Of a stretch of 64,000 nucleotides of DNA, positions 8,609-17,543 are shown in pieces (position 1 is the stretch's first letter; each line of letters opens with the position of its first letter). The notes beneath the pieces are model-generated. The model was not told the origin of the DNA, did not search any database, and saw only the letters and a list, made by a program, of their open reading frames with translations. Location of the stretch: NCBI GenBank assembly GCA_902602695.1, contig CACKRO010000006.1, forward strand, positions 1 through 64,000, written 5' to 3'. This DNA is from an uncultured Alphaproteobacteria bacterium. Its GTDB lineage: Bacteria > Pseudomonadota > Alphaproteobacteria > HIMB59 > GCA-002718135. The translations under genes were made by a program, and so were the position numbers.

Positions 8609-9617
8609 TTATGTCAAAAAACCAATAATTTCTTTTGTTTTTTGTAAAACAGGTTCTGCGACTGAAGTTGCATTATCTTTTCCGGCATTTAGAACAGAAT
8701 CGATATACGAAATATCATTCATGAGTTTATTCATTTCACTCGTAATTGGCTCCAACTTTGAGACAGATAAATCAGCTAAATCCTTCTTAAAAATAGAGAA
8801 TTCTTTTCCAGAATATTCATTAATGATAGTTTCAACTGAAGTATCTTTAAGTGAAGCAAATATGGATATTAAGTTCTCGGCTTCAGGTCTTTTTTGTAAA
8901 TCAGTTTTATTTTCGGGTAGTGGTTCTGGATCTGTTTTTGCTTTTCTTATTTTTTGAACAATATTTTCTGCTGTATCAGTTAACATTATTCTCGAATAAT
9001 CAGATGGATCAGACTTACTCATTTTTTTTTGACCCATCACGAAGGCTCATTACTCTTGTTGCTTCTCCAAATATCAATGGTTCGGGAATAGGAAATAAAT
9101 CTGTCTTAAAATCATTATTAAATTTTTGCGCTATATCTCTGGTCAGTTCCAAGTGTTGTTTTTGATCATCTCCAACTGGTACGTGAGTGGCTAAATAAAT
9201 TAAAATATCTGCGGCCATTAAAGTTGGATAGGAAAAAAGACCAACTGATACATTCTCACTATTCTTTCCCGCCTTATCTTTAAATTGTGTCATACGGTTT
9301 AACCAGCCCATTCGTGCAACACAATTAAATAACCATGCAAGCTGTGCATGTTGAGGAACTTGTGATTGAACAAAAATATTATTTTTCTTTGGATCAATGC
9401 CAGAGGCAATAAAGGCAGCTGTTACTTCTCTAGTTTTATCTGCTAATACTTTAGGATCTTGCCATACTGTGATTGCATGTAAATCAACAACACAAAAAAA
9501 ACATTCATATTCTTTTTGAAGCGTAACAAAATTTTTTATCGCACCAAGATAATTTCCTAAATGAAGATCACCGGAAGGTTGTACTCCTGATAAAATTCTT
9601 TTAGTTGGCTTATCCAT
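8609..9617 (-). CDS. trpS: Tryptophanyl-tRNA synthetase, reading frame interrupted by +1 base in an A9 run
   Basis: TrpRS charges tRNA-Trp. The N-terminal part (about 198 residues from 9617) has the HIGH-type motif [10 protein letters not shown] near 14-23 and ends in GDRG-like [11 protein letters not shown]; the C-terminal part continues exactly with [11 protein letters not shown] in another frame. The break falls in nine consecutive A residues (plus-strand T run 9022-9030); eight would restore GSKKMSKS and a normal product of about 333 residues. Both halves are fully conserved, which argues for a recent indel, a sequencing error, or rescue by slippage on the A run, not an old pseudogene. 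It is followed at one base by murJ upstream. Confidence 0.9.
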
Positions 9618-9618
9618 T

Positions 9619-11166
9619 TTATTTTTTTAAATATTCTCTTAATTGATTAATGGTTAAGACTTTTAACACAATTACTAAGGCAAAATAAATAATTATAGCT
9701 AAAAAGATCATTAGAAGTAAAAGACCTGAGTTTACCAATGCTGAATTCTCGATAATATTATTAAAGAGGGCTCCGTTTAATACATATATTCCTACAAACA
9801 ATATGGTGGAGCTAACAAATATTTTGAATGAATTTTTAACTAAAATATCATCAAATTGGATGAGGTTTCTCATATATAAAAAGACATAGAGTAACAAAGC
9901 ATTTATCCATGCACTAATAGCTGTTGCTAGTGCAATCCCCATTTCTCTCATCGATCCAATTAAAAGAAGTGATAATACAATATTACTAATCACACTGACA
10001 ATAGATATATAGAGAGGTGTTTTGGTATCTTCTCTTGCAAAGAAACAGGAAACTAAAACTTTAATTATAATGTAAGCAGGTAGACCTAAGGCAAAGTAAC
10101 TTAATACTTTAGAAGTATAAAAAGTATCTTCTTTTACAAATGCACCTCGCTCAAATAAAATTTGGATAATGGGTTCAGCTAAAATAAATAATCCTATGGC
10201 TGATGGTAAAGAAATTAATAATGAAAATTCAATAGATCTATTTTGAATATTATTTGTTGTGTCTAAATCTGATTGTTTAATGGCTTTTGATAAACTTGGT
10301 AAAAGAACAATACCAAGTGCTATTCCAAAAATAGCAAGTGGTAGTTGGTTAAGACGATCCGCGTAATAAATATGACTGATAGCACCAACAGGTAAAAAAG
10401 AAGCAATGATAGTTCCAATGACAATATTTAACTGAATAACACCTGAGCCAACAACACCTGGTAAAAATAATTTGAAAAACTTTTTTAACTTTTCGTTTAA
10501 AACTGGAAAGATAATACGTGGTCGATAAAAATTTAAAACCGCTCTGTATAAATATAAAAATTGTAAAACTCCTCCTATTAATACACCATACGATAATGCG
10601 TGACCTGCAGTAGTTACAAAAGGTGTTAAAAAGAATAATGACAGAATAAAACTTATATTTAAAATGGCAGGGGCAAATGCACCAGCCGCGAAACGTTCAT
10701 GAACATTATTAATTGAAGCAAAGTGAGCAGCTAAGGAAATAAAAATAATATAGGGGAAAATTATTTTTCCAAAATGTACGGCAAGTTCATAAGCTTCTTT
10801 ATGATCGGTAAAACCTGGTGCCAAAACTTGAATGATATAAGGCATCCCAAAGAAGAAAATGATTGTTAAAACGACCGTAGCAAAAAGTAACATTGAGGTC
10901 GTGTTCTCAACAAAGTCAGAAGCCTCGCGTTCATCTTTTGGATTGAGAACAACACCAGAGAAAACAGGGATTAATGCAGCGCTATATGCTCCTTCTGCTA
11001 GGACACGGCGAAAAAAATTAGGAATACGAAATGCTACGAAGAATGCGTCAGCAATTATTGTAGATCCAAGATATCTTGCTATTAATATGTCTCGAATAAA
11101 ACCTAATACTCGACTTAAAAATGTATAAAAGCTGACAGTAAAGAATGATCTAAAAAGACTCTTCAT
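9619..11166 (-). CDS. murJ: Lipid II flippase MurJ
   Basis: A polytopic MATE-like (MVF family) membrane protein of 515 residues with about 14 hydrophobic segments; it moves lipid II across the inner membrane for peptidoglycan synthesis. The N-terminus [20 protein letters not shown] and the segment [20 protein letters not shown] are hallmark MurJ/MviN sequences, including the conserved arginines of the central cavity. It lies one base before trpS in the same direction. Confidence 0.96.
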   Translation of the reverse strand: MKSLFRSFFTVSFYTFLSRVLGFIRDILIARYLGSTIIADAFFVAFRIPNFFRRVLAEGAYSAALIPVFSGVVLNPKDEREASDFVENTTSMLLFATVVLTIIFFFGMPYIIQVLAPGFTDHKEAYELAVHFGKIIFPYIIFISLAAHFASINNVHERFAAGAFAPAILNISFILSLFFLTPFVTTAGHALSYGVLIGGVLQFLYLYRAVLNFYRPRIIFPVLNEKLKKFFKLFLPGVVGSGVIQLNIVIGTIIASFLPVGAISHIYYADRLNQLPLAIFGIALGIVLLPSLSKAIKQSDLDTTNNIQNRSIEFSLLISLPSAIGLFILAEPIIQILFERGAFVKEDTFYTSKVLSYFALGLPAYIIIKVLVSCFFAREDTKTPLYISIVSVISNIVLSLLLIGSMREMGIALATAISAWINALLLYVFLYMRNLIQFDDILVKNSFKIFVSSTILFVGIYVLNGALFNNIIENSALVNSGLLLLMIFLAIIIYFALVIVLKVLTINQLREYLKK

Positions 11167-11216
11167 AGGATAGTTTTATAGTTTGAATGGTGATTTGTAT
11201 AAATGAATTTTAGGGC

Positions 11217-11903
11217 CTAATTATGCCCAAAGCTATAACCTGCAGATCTTACAGTTCTTATATAATCCTTTTTATTATTTGTATTCAGCACTTTTCTTAA
11301 ACGTCTAACATGAACATCAACAGTTCTAGGCTCTACTAACGCATCATTTTTCCATACATGATTTAATAATTGTTCTCTTGAAAACACGCGTTCTATATTT
11401 TCTAAAAAAAATCTTAGAAGATTAAACTCTGTAGGACCAAGTTTAATTTCTTTATCTCCTCTAAACACTTTGTGGGTAGCAATATTTAGAGAAATATCAC
11501 AAAATGTTATTTTTTCTTCTGCAAAAATTGGACGTGCTCTTTTAATAACTGCTTTAGCTCTTGCTAGTAACTCATTAATAGAAAAAGGTTTTGTAACATA
11601 ATCGTCTGCACCCATTTCTAAACCTTGAATTCGATCATTCTCCTCACCGCGTGCAGTCAGCATAATTATGGGAATATTTTTAGTTTCTTTATTATTTCTA
11701 ATTCGTTTACATAAATCAATTCCGGAAATTTTAGGTAACATCCAATCCAACAAAATTAATTCTGGAGGTTTATTAAAAATTTTATCTAGAGCAATCTCAC
11801 CATCTAGTGCTGTATCAACAATATAACCTTCTTTAGTAAAATTATATTTTAATGGCTCAATCAAGGCTTCTTCATCCTCTACGATTAAAACTCTTAATCT
11901 CAT
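11217..11903 (-). CDS. phoB: Phosphate regulon response regulator PhoB
   Basis: An OmpR/PhoB-type regulator of 228 residues. The receiver domain carries the acidic pair (VEDEE, residues 9-11), phospho-acceptor Asp53 (LLDWMLP) and the switch Lys in DDYVTKPF. The winged-helix DNA-binding domain spans about 130-226 (EPRTVDVHVRRLRKVL). The partner kinase phoR lies 38 bases upstream and phosphate-related genes follow across the divergent promoter, so the PhoB call is well supported. An 11-bp spaced direct repeat just upstream suggests autoregulation. Confidence 0.92.
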   Translation of the reverse strand: MRLRVLIVEDEEALIEPLKYNFTKEGYIVDTALDGEIALDKIFNKPPELILLDWMLPKISGIDLCKRIRNNKETKNIPIIMLTARGEENDRIQGLEMGADDYVTKPFSINELLARAKAVIKRARPIFAEEKITFCDISLNIATHKVFRGDKEIKLGPTEFNLLRFFLENIERVFSREQLLNHVWKNDALVEPRTVDVHVRRLRKVLNTNNKKDYIRTVRSAGYSFGHN

Positions 11904-11927
11904 TAACTATGAATACATATAATAAAA

Positions 11928-11945
11928 ATGTTACAATATAATTAC
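11928..11945. promoter_or_regulatory. Candidate Pho box upstream of phoB
   Basis: Two half-sites ATGTTAC and TAATTAC stand 11 bases apart, overlapping the phoR stop codon and ending about 25 bases from the phoB ATG. The second half-site is degenerate and the near-palindromic motif makes orientation uncertain. It is weaker than the site before the PiT-like gene. Confidence 0.35.
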
Positions 11946-12982
11946 AAAATTTTAATATTTTCTTGTGAAGGAAAAAGGGCTGAGAATGTGCTTCCTATTC
12001 CGACCTTACTTTTAATATCTAATTCACCTTGATGTCTTTGAATTATATGCTTAACAATTGCTAACCCTAGACCTGTCCCTCCTTGCATTCTTGATCTATT
12101 TTTATCAACTCTATAAAAACGTTGCGTAATCCTGTTTATATACTTTTTTTCAATACCATCACCTTCATCTGTAATACTTATCTTAAGATAAAGCTTATCA
12201 TTGTTTGTTTCTTCATCAAAATTGATAGTTATATTTGAATTTTCCTTACTATAATTAATTGCATTATCTAGTAAATTTATGAATACTTGCATCATAGCAT
12301 CGTAATCAGCTTTAACATTTAACTTATCTGTATTTTTTATAATCCTTATTTTAATATTTTTTTTGTCTGCCTTATTATATAAATTATCAACTACACCTTG
12401 AACTAAGTCTGCAACATTAATACTTTCAAAATGAAGCTCTTTATCATCAGATTCTATTTTGCTCAGGGTTAATAAGTCCTCAACAAGCCTAGACATTCTC
12501 CATGCTTGCTTACCCATGCTTTCAAGGAATTTGATTTGTGCAGTTTTATCATTGTTGGCATTATTTTGAATTGTTTCAACTGAAGCAATTATTGAAGATA
12601 AAGGTGTCCTTAACTCATGACTTACATTTGCAATAAAGTCAGTTCTCATTTTTTCATAACCTCTTTTTAAACTTTCATCAGTGAAAAAAATTGTTAGTTC
12701 TTTCTTATCATTTTCTAAAAAAACCATATTAGCATCAAAAAAAGAATCTTGAAAATTAAGTGGTGTAAAATTTATGTTATTTTCTTTATTTGTAGCGAAG
12801 CTATTATCAATTTTTTCATTGAGTTCTTCTGACTCAATTATGTTATCAATTTTGATATTCTCTTTTAGAAAAATGAATTTTTTCTTTGCTTCATAGTTAA
12901 AGTATAAAACTTTTTTATTTTTTGCAATGGATATGCAAGCAAATGGGAGTTTGTCTAAAATTTTTGATATATTATTTTGCAT
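11942..12982 (-). CDS. phoR: Phosphate-sensing histidine kinase PhoR, soluble form
   Basis: A 346-residue sensor kinase: an N-terminal PAS-like region (about 5-105), HisKA domain with phospho-acceptor His122 in NVSHELRTP, and a HATPase_c domain with N box NLLDNAINYS and G box GGTGLGLAIV. Unlike most PhoR proteins there is no hydrophobic segment long enough to cross a membrane, so it appears cytosolic. It is encoded upstream of phoB in one transcription unit, and its start faces the PiT-like gene across 113 bases containing tandem 11-bp repeats. The PhoR name rests on the phoB partner and the surrounding phosphate genes. Confidence 0.85.
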   Translation of the reverse strand: MQNNISKILDKLPFACISIAKNKKVLYFNYEAKKKFIFLKENIKIDNIIESEELNEKIDNSFATNKENNINFTPLNFQDSFFDANMVFLENDKKELTIFFTDESLKRGYEKMRTDFIANVSHELRTPLSSIIASVETIQNNANNDKTAQIKFLESMGKQAWRMSRLVEDLLTLSKIESDDKELHFESINVADLVQGVVDNLYNKADKKNIKIRIIKNTDKLNVKADYDAMMQVFINLLDNAINYSKENSNITINFDEETNNDKLYLKISITDEGDGIEKKYINRITQRFYRVDKNRSRMQGGTGLGLAIVKHIIQRHQGELDIKSKVGIGSTFSALFPSQENIKIL

Positions 12983-12992
12983 TTCTTAACAA

Positions 12993-13032
12993 ATATTACA
13001 CTTATGTTACAGATTTGTTACAGAAGTATTAT
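12993..13032 (+). promoter_or_regulatory. Strong candidate Pho box array between phoR and the PiT-like gene
   Basis: Four 7-base units follow each other with exact 11-base spacing: ATATTAC, ATGTTAC, TTGTTAC and GTATTAT (starts 12993, 13004, 13015, 13026). The middle two are nearly identical. Head-to-tail 7+4 repeats are the architecture bound by PhoB dimers (E. coli unit CTGTCAT). The array lies between two divergent genes and could control both. Confidence 0.65.
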
Positions 13033-13095
13033 TTTTTTATCAAATCAATTAAATTATATTTCGAATCTAATTTTAAATAAATATATGATTTAAAA

Positions 13096-14055
13096 ATGGA
13101 GTTAACCTTAATTTATACTATAATTGGTTTTGGACTTGCAGCATATTCTGTTATTGCAAACGACTCTGTTCAAACTCTCGGAACATTTATAGCTTCAAAT
13201 CAACGCTTTAAATGGTACTGGTTAGCTACTGCTGGCTCTGCTGTATTAGCATTTACACTTATATATGGATGGAACATTAACGACGGTGATATTAGCTTTG
13301 GACGTTTAAATAAAATTCCATATCAAACTATTCAGTGGTACCACGCTGCGGCTCCATTAATTTTAGTACTTCTTACAAGAGGTGGAATTCCAGTATCCAC
13401 TACTTTTTTAGTTTTATCTGCATTTGCATCAACAGTTGTATTAGAAAAAGTTCTGATGAAATCTGTAATTGGTTACGGATTAGCAGCAATGATAGCGTAT
13501 ATGGTTTGGATTGGTGTAAGTTATTTTATCAATGAAAAATTTGATAAAGTTCAAGATAAGCACAGAAGACTATGGGTAATAGCTCAATGGTGTACAACTG
13601 GTTTTCTTTGGTACACTTGGTTGAGCCATGATATTGCGAATATAGCTGTCTTCCTTCCTCGTGAACTTCCATTCAGTTTATTAATAGGAATCATTGCTCT
13701 ATTAAGTGTTCTCTTATTTTATATCTTTTGGGATAGAGGCGGACGTATTCAACGAGTTGTCTATTCAAAAACTGGAACACGTTATACTCGATCAGCTACT
13801 ATAATTGATTTTGTTTATGCAGTCATTCTACTCTACTTTAAGCAATACAATGATATTCCAATGTCAACTACATGGGTCTTTGTTGGTTTATTATGTGGAA
13901 GAGAACTTGCGATTTCTACAATGAACAAAGATTACAAACTTCGTTATGTCTTTCCATTAATTGGAAAAGATTTTCTAAAAATGATTTTTGGATTAACAGT
14001 ATCTGTTGGAATTGTTTTATCAATTCATTATGTTTTGATACCAAACGGTTTTTAA
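13096..14055 (+). CDS. Divergent PiT-family-like phosphate permease
   Basis: A 319-residue protein with about 8-10 hydrophobic helices. It shows the duplicated PiT signature in degenerate form: ANDSVQTLGTF (21-31) and SHDIANIAVFLPR (177-189) for the two Asn-Asp motifs, and PVSTT (99-103) and PMSTT (255-259) for the two helix-hairpin motifs. This is known PiT architecture, but the spacing and flanking sequence differ from the canonical PiT encoded at 18559. Position next to phoBR and a tandem Pho-box-like array support phosphate or a phosphate-like anion as substrate. Substrate is inferred; sulfate or arsenate-related transport is possible. Confidence 0.7.
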   Translation: MELTLIYTIIGFGLAAYSVIANDSVQTLGTFIASNQRFKWYWLATAGSAVLAFTLIYGWNINDGDISFGRLNKIPYQTIQWYHAAAPLILVLLTRGGIPVSTTFLVLSAFASTVVLEKVLMKSVIGYGLAAMIAYMVWIGVSYFINEKFDKVQDKHRRLWVIAQWCTTGFLWYTWLSHDIANIAVFLPRELPFSLLIGIIALLSVLLFYIFWDRGGRIQRVVYSKTGTRYTRSATIIDFVYAVILLYFKQYNDIPMSTTWVFVGLLCGRELAISTMNKDYKLRYVFPLIGKDFLKMIFGLTVSVGIVLSIHYVLIPNGF

Positions 14056-14549
14056 AGTTTACCTTTTTTCTTTTTGAGTTCTTTTTTTAATTTAGGCCAA
14101 TCATTATCACTTAAAATATAACCAACACAATTACTAGAACCACACTTACAAATGTGATCCACAAAATCTGTATCAAAAGGATAACCATAGTTATAAAAAA
14201 GCTCAGCTCCTTTTTTTATTCGTTTAATAGAAGAAATCCAAATTTCATTATCTATGATGTCCACTTCACAATTAGGATTACATGAGTGGTTAATAAATTT
14301 TGCAAAATTATAATCGACATCACCGTCTATGTCGTATCTTTTATTTAGCTCAAAAACGTAAACCATGCCGTTATTTTTATCTTTTTTAGCTTTTCGAATT
14401 TGTTTATCAGCTCTTTTGTCTCCCTCTTTTTTTGTGACTTTATCGCCTATATACTGAATAACTTTTGAGCCTTTTTTGATGTCATTTTTGGCAAATAAAC
14501 CGGAACCGTGAAGGGGAGATTTTTTTTTAAACCAAATTTTCTTCGTCAT
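14052..14549 (-). CDS. SET-domain protein lysine methyltransferase with post-SET zinc motif
   Basis: A small SET protein of about 165 residues. Key SET motifs are HGSGLFAKNDIKKG (SET-N), the pseudoknot FINHSCNPNCE and the catalytic-tyrosine region ELFYNYGYPF. It ends with a post-SET-like cysteine cluster CKCGSSNC, joined by the Cys in the NHSCNPNC loop for zinc binding. The target protein is unknown. I place the start at the Met of MTKKIWF; an upstream in-frame Met would add nine residues. It converges on the PiT-like gene with a 4-base overlap and diverges from plcP. Confidence 0.82.
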   Translation of the reverse strand: MTKKIWFKKKSPLHGSGLFAKNDIKKGSKVIQYIGDKVTKKEGDKRADKQIRKAKKDKNNGMVYVFELNKRYDIDGDVDYNFAKFINHSCNPNCEVDIIDNEIWISSIKRIKKGAELFYNYGYPFDTDFVDHICKCGSSNCVGYILSDNDWPKLKKELKKKKGKL

Positions 14550-14599
14550 ACTGTTATTTTTATACAATACATGCATATATTAATAAGTTGTATTATAAA

Positions 14600-14617
14600 A
14601 TGTTACTTTTATGTATA
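14600..14617 (+). promoter_or_regulatory. Candidate Pho box upstream of plcP
   Basis: ATGTTAC and ATGTATA stand 11 bases apart, ending 18 bases before the plcP ATG, in the 59-86 base region shared with the divergent SET gene. The half-sites match the array at 12993. The short distance implies a very short or absent leader. Confidence 0.5.
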
Positions 14618-14635
14618 AGGGCAATTATCTGATTA

Positions 14636-15448
14636 ATGAAATTTGAAAATAATAAAAAATTTTACCGCACAATTTGGATTTCGGATACCCATCTAGGAAC
14701 TAGTGGTTGTAAAAGCAACATGCTTTTAGAATTCTTAGATGAAACAGATTCAGAATATCTATTTTTAGTAGGCGACATTGTTGATGGATGGCGCATGCGT
14801 AAGAAAATGTATTGGCCTCAAGAACATAATGACGTTGTTCAAAAAGTTTTAAAGAAAGCGAAAAATGGAACTAAGGTAGTACTTATCCCAGGAAATCATG
14901 ATGAAGTATTAAAAGATTTTACAAATTTTTCCTTTGGAGAAATTTCAATCAAAAATGAAGATACGCATCAATTAGCTGATGGAAGGAAAGTACTTATTAC
15001 ACACGGAGATGAATTTGATGCCGTGATCATTAATGCTAGGTGGTTAGCTAAAGTTGGATCAGCGCTTTATGAATATTTATTAAAGTTAAACAATGTATTT
15101 AATTTTATTCGACGAAAGATGGGCTTATCTTACTGGTCACTGTCTCAATATTTAAAAAAGAAAACAAAGCATGCAACCAACTTTATTGGTAACTTTGAGT
15201 TTGCTGTATCTGACAGAGCGAGAAGAGAAAATGCCGATGTTGTTGTGTGCGGGCATATACATAGACCTGAAATAAAGGAATTAAATGGTGTTCTCTATTG
15301 TAATGATGGTGACTGGATTGAAAGTTGTACAGCACTCGTTGAAGATGAAATTGGAAATTTATCAATTCTTAATTGGCCTGAAGAAAGAGAAAAATTAAAA
15401 TTAATTTCTTTTGAAGAAAGACGAAAAATAAAAGAGGATGCAGCCTAA
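14636..15448 (+). CDS. plcP: PlcP-like metallophosphoesterase (phospholipase C of lipid remodelling)
   Basis: A 270-residue calcineurin-like phosphoesterase with all metal motifs: SDTHLG (16-21), VGDIVDGW, PGNHDE, ITHGDEFD and CGHIH. It is related to UDP-2,3-diacylglucosamine hydrolases, but size and the immediately overlapping glycosyltransferase match the plcP-agt pair of marine alphaproteobacteria, where PlcP removes phosphorylated head groups from phospholipids during phosphate starvation, leaving diacylglycerol. A Pho-box-like repeat lies just upstream. Lipid A-type function is the main alternative. Confidence 0.78.
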   Translation: MKFENNKKFYRTIWISDTHLGTSGCKSNMLLEFLDETDSEYLFLVGDIVDGWRMRKKMYWPQEHNDVVQKVLKKAKNGTKVVLIPGNHDEVLKDFTNFSFGEISIKNEDTHQLADGRKVLITHGDEFDAVIINARWLAKVGSALYEYLLKLNNVFNFIRRKMGLSYWSLSQYLKKKTKHATNFIGNFEFAVSDRARRENADVVVCGHIHRPEIKELNGVLYCNDGDWIESCTALVEDEIGNLSILNWPEEREKLKLISFEERRKIKEDAA

Positions 15449-16439
15449 AAAAATCGCGTTAATTAGTGATGCGTGGGTTCCTCAGGTAAATGGCGTAGTT
15501 ACGACATTTCAAAGCGTTATACCTATTCTAGAAAAGAAAGGTTTTGAAATTAAAATATTACATCCTGAGATGTTTAATAATTTTAGTTATCCTTGGTACA
15601 AAGAAATAAAAATTTCTTACAATACTAAAAAAATTACTGAAAAATTTTTTAAAGAATTTAATCCAGATATTGTTCATATAATGACTGAAGGGCCAGTAGG
15701 TTTTGCTGGTCGTAAGTACTGTCTTAAAAATAAACTACAATACACTTCTTCCTTTCACACCCGTTTTCCTGACTACATTAAGCAAAGAGCTTTTATCCCA
15801 AAGAGATTTACATACTCCATATTAAGAAGACTACATAGTGATTCAGAAAGAGTTCTTGTTCCATCAGTTTCAATGCTAAATGAGTTAAAAAAATATAATT
15901 TTAAAAATTTAGTAGTTTGGAATAGAGGTGTTGATACAGAATTATTTAATCCAAATAAAAGAGACACAAACAGTAAAGATAGACAACTGACTTATGTTGG
16001 TAGAGTAGCAATTGAAAAAAATATTGAAAAATTTTTAGAACTTAAAGGAAATTATAATAAAACTGTTGTGGGTGATGGTCCTGAATTACAAAAATATATT
16101 AATAAATATCCTGAAATAAATTTTGTCGGTGTAAAAACTGGAGATGAACTAGCGAAATATTATGCAAACGCAGATGTATTTGTCTTTCCTTCTAAAACAG
16201 ATACTTTAGGAAATGTAATACTTGAAGCATTGGCTAGTGGAACACCAATTGCTGCATATCCAGTAACCGGACCCATAGATGTGTTAACAGATGAAAAGAT
16301 TAACACTTTAGATAATGACTTGTTACAATCAGTTAAGAAGGCACTTAAAATAAAAAGAGTTGATTGTAGAAATTTTACTCTTAAATTAACTTGGGACAAA
16401 TGTGCGAATGAATTTTTAGAATTCATGGTAAAAGTTTAG
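15438..16439 (+). CDS. agt: GT4 glycosyltransferase, Agt-like diacylglycerol glycosyltransferase
   Basis: A 333-residue GT-B fold glycosyltransferase of family GT4. The N-terminus ALISDAWVPQVNGVVTT is typical of the GDP-mannose-dependent/Agt group; the donor-binding segment PSKTDTLGNVILEALASG carries the conserved EX7E-like motif near 250-270. It overlaps plcP by 11 bases and so is translated with it. In SAR11 and roseobacters the homologous enzyme adds sugar or uronic acid to the diacylglycerol made by PlcP, giving phosphorus-free glycolipids. The exact sugar cannot be told from sequence. Confidence 0.8.
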   Translation: MQPKKIALISDAWVPQVNGVVTTFQSVIPILEKKGFEIKILHPEMFNNFSYPWYKEIKISYNTKKITEKFFKEFNPDIVHIMTEGPVGFAGRKYCLKNKLQYTSSFHTRFPDYIKQRAFIPKRFTYSILRRLHSDSERVLVPSVSMLNELKKYNFKNLVVWNRGVDTELFNPNKRDTNSKDRQLTYVGRVAIEKNIEKFLELKGNYNKTVVGDGPELQKYINKYPEINFVGVKTGDELAKYYANADVFVFPSKTDTLGNVILEALASGTPIAAYPVTGPIDVLTDEKINTLDNDLLQSVKKALKIKRVDCRNFTLKLTWDKCANEFLEFMVKV

Positions 16440-16459
16440 TTATTTAGGGTAATTTTATA

Positions 16460-17116
16460 GTGACATTTTCTTTAAGACAAAAAATACTAGCAGAATTTAT
16501 TGGGACATATTTTCTTGTACTAACAGTTGTAGGTAGTGGAATTATGGGAGAGTTAATGTCAAATGACCTTGGTATAATATTACTAGGAAACACTATCGCA
16601 ACAGGTGCCATTTTATATGTAATTATTTCTATGTTTATTAATATCTCAGGAGCGTACTTTAATCCTGCTGTTGTATTAAGTGATATTATCCAAAAAAATA
16701 TTCCTATTAATTACGGAATAATTTTTATATTTACTCAGATTATTGCTGGTATATTTGGTTGTTTAACTGCAAATTGGTATTTTGAATATCCTATAATTGA
16801 TTGGTCACTCAATGAAAGAGTTGGTGTATTTAAATTCTTTTCAGAAATAATTGCAACTGTTGGATTATTATTAACTATTTTTATATTAAAAGAGGTAAGC
16901 AAGGAAAGAATAGCTATTGGTGTAGCTCTATTTATTACCGCAGGATATTGGTTTACTTCATCAACAAGTTTTGCAAATCCAGCAGTAACTATAGGAAGAA
17001 TGTTTACAGATAGTTTTAGTGGAATAAGTCCATCAAGTGTTCTAGGTTTTATTTTAGCTCAGATTATTGGCGCTATTATTGCAACAATAGTTGTTAAATT
17101 GTTTTTTAATAAATAG
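16460..17116 (+). CDS. Aquaporin/aquaglyceroporin family channel (AqpS-like role proposed)
   Basis: A 218-residue MIP channel with six hydrophobic helices and both NPA boxes: YFNPAVVLS (NPA 68-70) and FANPAVTIGR (NPA 173-175, selectivity-filter Arg180). Start is GTG, 20 bases after agt. The gene for arsenate reductase converges on it with a 13-base gap. In Sinorhizobium meliloti, arsenite made by ArsC leaves through the channel AqpS, so a similar role is plausible here. Water or glycerol transport is the alternative. Confidence 0.85.
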   Translation: MTFSLRQKILAEFIGTYFLVLTVVGSGIMGELMSNDLGIILLGNTIATGAILYVIISMFINISGAYFNPAVVLSDIIQKNIPINYGIIFIFTQIIAGIFGCLTANWYFEYPIIDWSLNERVGVFKFFSEIIATVGLLLTIFILKEVSKERIAIGVALFITAGYWFTSSTSFANPAVTIGRMFTDSFSGISPSSVLGFILAQIIGAIIATIVVKLFFNK

Positions 17117-17129
17117 CTCAGCATTAGTT

Positions 17130-17543
17130 TTAAAATAAATCTTTTAAATTTTTTAATTTATTAAAAATTGAATCTCTTACTTCTCTAAATTTATCTAATT
17201 GGTTTGAACTAAAATGATCTGATGCCGGATCATCAAATGGAATTGAAAGTATCTGAGCTTTAGAATTTAAAACTGGACATACTTCTTCCTTACAAAGCGT
17301 AAAAACAGTATTTAATTCATCTCTGAATTTGTTATCTAAACTTTCAAAATCTTTTGAATAATGTTTTGATATATCAATATCGATTTCACCCATAACCAGT
17401 ATAGCATTGGGATTAACCTCTTTGGGCACTGATCCTGCACTTTGAATAATACAATTAGGATATAATTTTTTTGCAATTCCTTCAGCCATTTGACTTCTTG
17501 CTGAATTAGCAACACACATAAAAAGAATATTTTTATTTTTCAT
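17130..17543 (-). CDS. arsC: Arsenate reductase, low-molecular-weight phosphatase type
   Basis: A 137-residue protein of the LMW tyrosine phosphatase fold used by thioredoxin-linked ArsC. The P-loop CVANSARS (nucleophile Cys10) and the redox pair Cys84 and Cys89 (TLCKEEVCPV) are present; the phosphatase-type Asp region is FDDPA. The pair of extra cysteines supports arsenate reductase over a protein phosphatase. The spacing between the pair is shorter (x4) than the commoner x6. The start overlaps the upstream small membrane protein by 4 bases. Confidence 0.85.
   Translation of the reverse strand: MKNKNILFMCVANSARSQMAEGIAKKLYPNCIIQSAGSVPKEVNPNAILVMGEIDIDISKHYSKDFESLDNKFRDELNTVFTLCKEEVCPVLNSKAQILSIPFDDPASDHFSSNQLDKFREVRDSIFNKLKNLKDLF

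Noticed and set aside
8680-8695. TTTAGAACAG resembling half of an Irr box
   Set aside because: The second arm does not match and it lies inside trpS coding sequence.
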